From Lentisphaerota bacterium (GTDB lineage Bacteria; Verrucomicrobiota; Lentisphaeria; Victivallales; GWF2-50-93): DNA of 17,095 nt. The stretch is from assembly GCA_025360875.1 (NCBI GenBank), contig JANYBI010000061.1:1-17095 (forward strand), in the 5' to 3' direction. The notes beneath the pieces were generated by a model. That model did not search any database. It saw only the letters and a list, made by a program, of their open reading frames with translations, and was not told the origin of the DNA. A program made the translations under genes and the position numbers. This document shows, one piece after another, positions 14,423-17,095 of the stretch. Each line of letters starts with the position of its first letter. Within the stretch, counting starts at the first letter, position 1.

Positions 14423-15528
14423 TACTTATAAAACTTCCTGACTTCCTCGCATACGTAGTCGATTTCCACCTTTGTGAGTGAAGGGGAAACCGGCAGCGAA
14501 AGCATTGTCTCACAGGCCTTTTCAGCTCTTGGGAAATGTCCCTTGCCCTGTTTCAGATGCGCATATGCAGGCTGGACGTTCAACGAGCACGGATAATGGA
14601 CTCCTGTCTCAATTCCTTTTTCCTTGAGATGCTTTGCAAGCGCTTCCCTGTCGGGAACGATTACAACATAAAGATGATAGACTGGCTCCGTGTCAGGAAG
14701 TACTTTCGGAGTCTTGACCTGTGCGATTCCCTTGAGACCTTCATTATACCAGGCGGCAACCTGCCTGCGCCCCATGTTCCACTCGTCAAGCTTCTTCAGG
14801 CATACCCTTAGAAGCGCTGCCTGCAACGCGTCCAGACGGCTGTTGATCCCCTCGAACTCGTGATCATATTTGCTCTCGCGGCCATGGTTCGAAAACATCT
14901 TGGCAAAGCGGAACTGCGCGGGATCTTTGACAGTTATCGCGCCACCGTCCCCGAATCCGCCGAGATTCTTCGACGGGAAGAAGCTGAATGTTCCGGCATC
15001 GCCCATCGTCCCGACTTTCTTCCCCTTGTACTTCGCGCCCTGCGCCTGGGCACAGTCCTCGATGAGGAAAAGCTTATGTTTCTTTGCGATTGCAAGCGCC
15101 CTGTCCATATCGACCGGCTGACCGTAAAGATGAACGGCAATTATCGCCTTGGTCTTGGAATTTATCTTTTTCTCAACCTCGTCGAGGTCAAGGTTGAAAC
15201 CGTCGGCGCTGATATCGCAGAATACGACCTGGGCACCTGTGAGAGTTATGGCTTCGGCAGTGGCGATCGCAGTATGGACGGTAGTTATGACTTCATCTCC
15301 GGCACCTATCCCCATCGCCTTGAGAACTGCGAATATCGCACTTGTCCCGCAGGCGCAACCGCAGAGATTCTGAACGCCAAGCCAGGCTCCCATTTCCTTT
15401 TCGAAAGCCTTGAGTTCCTCGCCACCGATGTAATGCCCGCTATCTATGACTTTAATCGCCGCATCATGAAGTTCCTTCCTGATGGGCTCGTGCATCTTAA
15501 GCAAATCCAAAAACAATATCTTGTTCAT
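14422..15528 (-). CDS. DegT/DnrJ/EryC1/StrS-family PLP aminotransferase
   Basis: The 368-residue enzyme belongs to the sugar aminotransferase family, which typically moves an amino group to nucleotide-linked keto-sugars for surface polysaccharide or antibiotic sugars. K187 in FFPSKNLGGFGDGGA is the Schiff-base lysine. D158 in LIEDCAQAQGA binds the PLP ring, and VFCDISADGFNLD and AVHLYGQPVDMD are family strands. The segment CGCACGTSA (56-64), at the cofactor phosphate loop, carries three cysteines where most relatives have NSGT or similar. HYPCSLNVQPAY (positions about 310-325) is the usual C-terminal motif. No nucleotidyltransferase, dehydratase or glycosyltransferase gene adjoins, so the substrate is unknown. 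AGGA is nine bases from the ATG. Confidence 0.92.
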   Translation of the reverse strand: MNKILFLDLLKMHEPIRKELHDAAIKVIDSGHYIGGEELKAFEKEMGAWLGVQNLCGCACGTSAIFAVLKAMGIGAGDEVITTVHTAIATAEAITLTGAQVVFCDISADGFNLDLDEVEKKINSKTKAIIAVHLYGQPVDMDRALAIAKKHKLFLIEDCAQAQGAKYKGKKVGTMGDAGTFSFFPSKNLGGFGDGGAITVKDPAQFRFAKMFSNHGRESKYDHEFEGINSRLDALQAALLRVCLKKLDEWNMGRRQVAAWYNEGLKGIAQVKTPKVLPDTEPVYHLYVVIVPDREALAKHLKEKGIETGVHYPCSLNVQPAYAHLKQGKGHFPRAEKACETMLSLPVSPSLTKVEIDYVCEEVRKFYK

Positions 15529-15553
15529 TTATTCATTCCTGTTGTTTGAAGCA

Positions 15554-15601
15554 ATGTAACACAGGCATATGTCCCGCCGAATGGCCGGGCTCTTGCCTGT
15601 G
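15554..15601. repeat. dispersed palindrome, copy 2 with nested hairpin
   Basis: The left arm ATGTAACACAGGCAT and right arm CTTGCCTGTG are identical to the copy at 736-760, but 23 bases are inserted at the loop. The insert carries CCCG/CGGG. The stretch 15570-15594 matches the pattern TGTCCCGxC...CGGGxTCTT also present at 10645-10672 in element B. It lies upstream of the aminotransferase gene. Confidence 0.7.
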
Positions 15602-15747
15602 AATGCATTCTTGTCATCTACTGTTAAAAAAACGGAATCGTAAGATACAATTCATGCCGGATTTTTCAAACGGAAATCTCGACAGGATAACAGGATTGGC
15701 AGGATGATCAAACGTGACTTGATGCTCTATTTTGAAATTGCCTAGAC
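15602..15747. other. non-coding gap with short repeat motifs
   Basis: No gene is visible. CAGGAT occurs three times in 23 bases (15683-15688, 15691-15696, 15700-15705), reading like the ACAGGATxxxCAGGAT runs I recall between genes in many environmental bacteria. TTTTGAAATTGCCTA at 15730-15744 is a fifth copy of the element A/B end motif, three bases beyond the next gene's stop, without a recognisable partner nearby. Confidence 0.5.
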
Positions 15748-16242
15748 TTACTTGTCTTTGTTTTTCAGCAAATCCTTGATTATACGCTCTTGCTCAACTG
15801 GTTCGGCCCTGAAGATTTGAATTAATCCATTCTTATCTTTCTCTGAGGATGAGGAAAAGAAAAACCAAGTTTCATCTTTTTTTATATTTAACTCTTGCCC
15901 AGATTGAGGACGCATATACCATTTTCTGATTTTCCCTCCATTTCCGTCGTCGACTTCATTGGCAGTTGCTTGAGCCTGGAAATTCAAGAGTAAGGATGCG
16001 TCTTTGCTATCGCCCTTAATCACTTCTACCTTTTCAACCTTGAACTGAAGATGTCCCCAATTGTCACTTCCTGGTTTCACTTCGACGACTTTTGCCTTGA
16101 CGATCCATGTCGCCTTGTTAATAACCTGAGCCAACGGTTGATTGCCGCCTGAAGCAAGGCATGTCTCAGCAAGAGATAAAAACAATGACAGAACCATAAG
16201 CAATACGCAAGTATTTTTATTTCTCATATTTACTGTTTCCAT
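15748..16242 (-). CDS. exported protein of unknown function
   Basis: The 164-residue protein has a cleavable-type signal peptide: MRNKNT, a hydrophobic core (about residues 12-25), then ETCLASGG, with cleavage probable near Ala30. The mature part begins QPLAQVINKATWIVKAKVVEVKPG and continues with LQFKVEKVEVIKGD. This IVxAxVxEV...FxVxxVxKG pattern resembles small secreted beta-barrel proteins (NTR/TIMP-like folds), a weak similarity only. The C-terminal EQERIIKDLLKNKDK is charged. ATG at 16242 has AAAGG at good spacing. ATG at 16227 is an alternative that keeps the signal peptide. The sequence is more AT-rich than the central housekeeping genes. It is separated from the next gene by 99 bases, with no sign of shared function except export. 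Confidence 0.7.
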   Translation of the reverse strand: METVNMRNKNTCVLLMVLSLFLSLAETCLASGGNQPLAQVINKATWIVKAKVVEVKPGSDNWGHLQFKVEKVEVIKGDSKDASLLLNFQAQATANEVDDGNGGKIRKWYMRPQSGQELNIKKDETWFFFSSSSEKDKNGLIQIFRAEPVEQERIIKDLLKNKDK

Positions 16243-16341
16243 ATCATACCTTTATTTCGAAAGCCATAGGTATTCTTCTTCGGCTAACAATAAGACTGTT
16301 CTGGCCTAGGTTGTTTTACAGTTCGCTGGTTTGATGCAGCG

Positions 16342-16983
16342 CTATTCCACTCCGAGTTTGTTTTGAAAGCCAAGAGTACTTTCAAGTACTGTCACCTTGA
16401 CAGGAGAAGGCGGAGACATACCGCTCCAATAGGAAACTACAGTAACAGCCTCGTTCATCGGATCGCGCCACTGGACTTCAATTGTACCTTCGGGTGCTAT
16501 CGCCAGCATTTGCTTCTTGTCATTCTCGTCCACCGAGAAGGGAATCTTGATCAGAGTAACATATTTGTCTGCGTTCCAACCGCCTTTGGAAAACTCAAAC
16601 AGGAGATATTGCGTACGTTTGACCTTTGATTTCTTCTGCTCCAAGGATGCACCTGGGGTCGCGTCTGGCTTCTGAGCATCCTTCTTATCCGGCAACTCAA
16701 TCAAGTTGATGATATCGAGTTTTCCAGCTTTTCCCTTGCCTTCTTTTTCAGTCACGTTGGCATCCTTGGATATAACTGGACAGCCATCGCAAAGTACAAG
16801 ATAACAAGGGAATTTGATGCCGTTTGGAATAATATCCTTATCTTCAGAGGGGTTTTCGAGTTTTAAGACAAGCCGATTCTTTTCAATATCCCCAAAATAG
16901 TCTAGCCCTTTGCAAATAGCAGCCAGCATGACAAGCAGTGCAGAAATCGCTGCAACAATCGTCAGAGGTCTCAGCTTCATCAT
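16342..16983 (-). CDS. membrane-anchored or exported protein of unknown function
   Basis: Starting at ATG 16983, which follows AAAGGGAAG at a short distance, the protein has 213 residues. The frame also opens at 17022, but that would put 13 polar residues before the start-site match. Residues 3-25 (LRPLTIVAAISALLVMLAAI with flanking basic residues) form a signal anchor or uncleaved signal. After it come a beta-rich segment with LVLKLENPSEDKD and FPCYLVLCDGCPVIS (three Cys within 8 residues), a Lys-rich linker (about 75-120), and a second segment with TQYLLFEFSKGGW and EGTIEVQWRDPMNE. No family is recognised. The three cysteines could form a disulfide outside the membrane. Confidence 0.7.
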   Translation of the reverse strand: MMKLRPLTIVAAISALLVMLAAICKGLDYFGDIEKNRLVLKLENPSEDKDIIPNGIKFPCYLVLCDGCPVISKDANVTEKEGKGKAGKLDIINLIELPDKKDAQKPDATPGASLEQKKSKVKRTQYLLFEFSKGGWNADKYVTLIKIPFSVDENDKKQMLAIAPEGTIEVQWRDPMNEAVTVVSYWSGMSPPSPVKVTVLESTLGFQNKLGVE

Positions 16984-17095
16984 GATACTTCCCTTTCGTT
17001 TATAACTATCAAGCGGCTTCATGGAATGCGCTCGTTTAATGTTAAATCACCCGCGCTGTCTTTGCTCTTGCCTTTATAAAAAGCCAAAGATTAGT
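16984..17095. other. window end upstream of the last gene, nothing recognised
   Basis: These bases hold the ribosome site of the 16342-16983 gene (16988-16996) and AT-rich sequence with TTTATAAA. I see no clear promoter, RNA gene or further reading frame start. Confidence 0.4.

Overview
The window is a bacterial chromosome segment of ordinary, mostly single-copy genes: a tRNA, DNA gyrase subunit A, folate, c-di-AMP and lipoprotein-processing genes, and RNA modification. The lipoprotein gene, lgt and several exported proteins fit a diderm (Gram-negative-type) cell. The intergenic palindromes, together with cdaA/cdaR in a genome with this gene content, remind me of PVC-group genomes (Lentisphaerae/Kiritimatiellae/Planctomycetes type). 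That placement rests on pattern memory only and is weak.

Left part (1-5507, + strand): the 3' part of an alpha-acetolactate decarboxylase gene ending in a hairpin; a lipoprotein gene overlapping a TrpB2-type tryptophan synthase beta gene by 4 bases; a 250-base gap with a repeat element; then a compact operon of glycerate kinase, a DeoC-family aldolase (4-base overlap) and a small two-helix membrane protein with a cytosolic Cys-x2-Cys/His-Gly-Ile-Cys-x2-Cys domain.

Middle (5508-8229): a tRNA-Gln(TTG) and a DedA-family membrane protein on the - strand, then divergently lgt and an RluA-family pseudouridine synthase overlapping by 8 bases on the + strand.

Right-centre (8256-14251, - strand): gyrA, folP, cdaA, cdaR and a Nudix hydrolase read in that order. 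cdaA-cdaR-nudix are overlapping or nearly touching. folP and cdaA are separated by 318 bases that hold a folded repeat with a three-way-junction architecture. The c-di-AMP synthase and its YbbR-type membrane regulator therefore form a standard pair beside folate synthesis.

Right end (14422-17022, - strand): a DegT/DnrJ-type PLP aminotransferase ending in a long hairpin, then two short exported or membrane-anchored proteins of unknown function with visibly more AT-rich sequence.

The least explained material lies between genes. A 15-base end motif, GAGxxAATTTCAAAA, occurs five times and brackets two elements of 146 and 186 bases. A CACAGGCA/TGCCTGTG palindrome occurs twice, 15 kb apart. One hairpin core is shared between the second palindrome and the larger element. 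Three genes end in long perfect or near-perfect hairpins that begin at or beside the stop codon and have no clear U-tract after them. I saw no CRISPR array, transposase, integrase, phage gene or rRNA.
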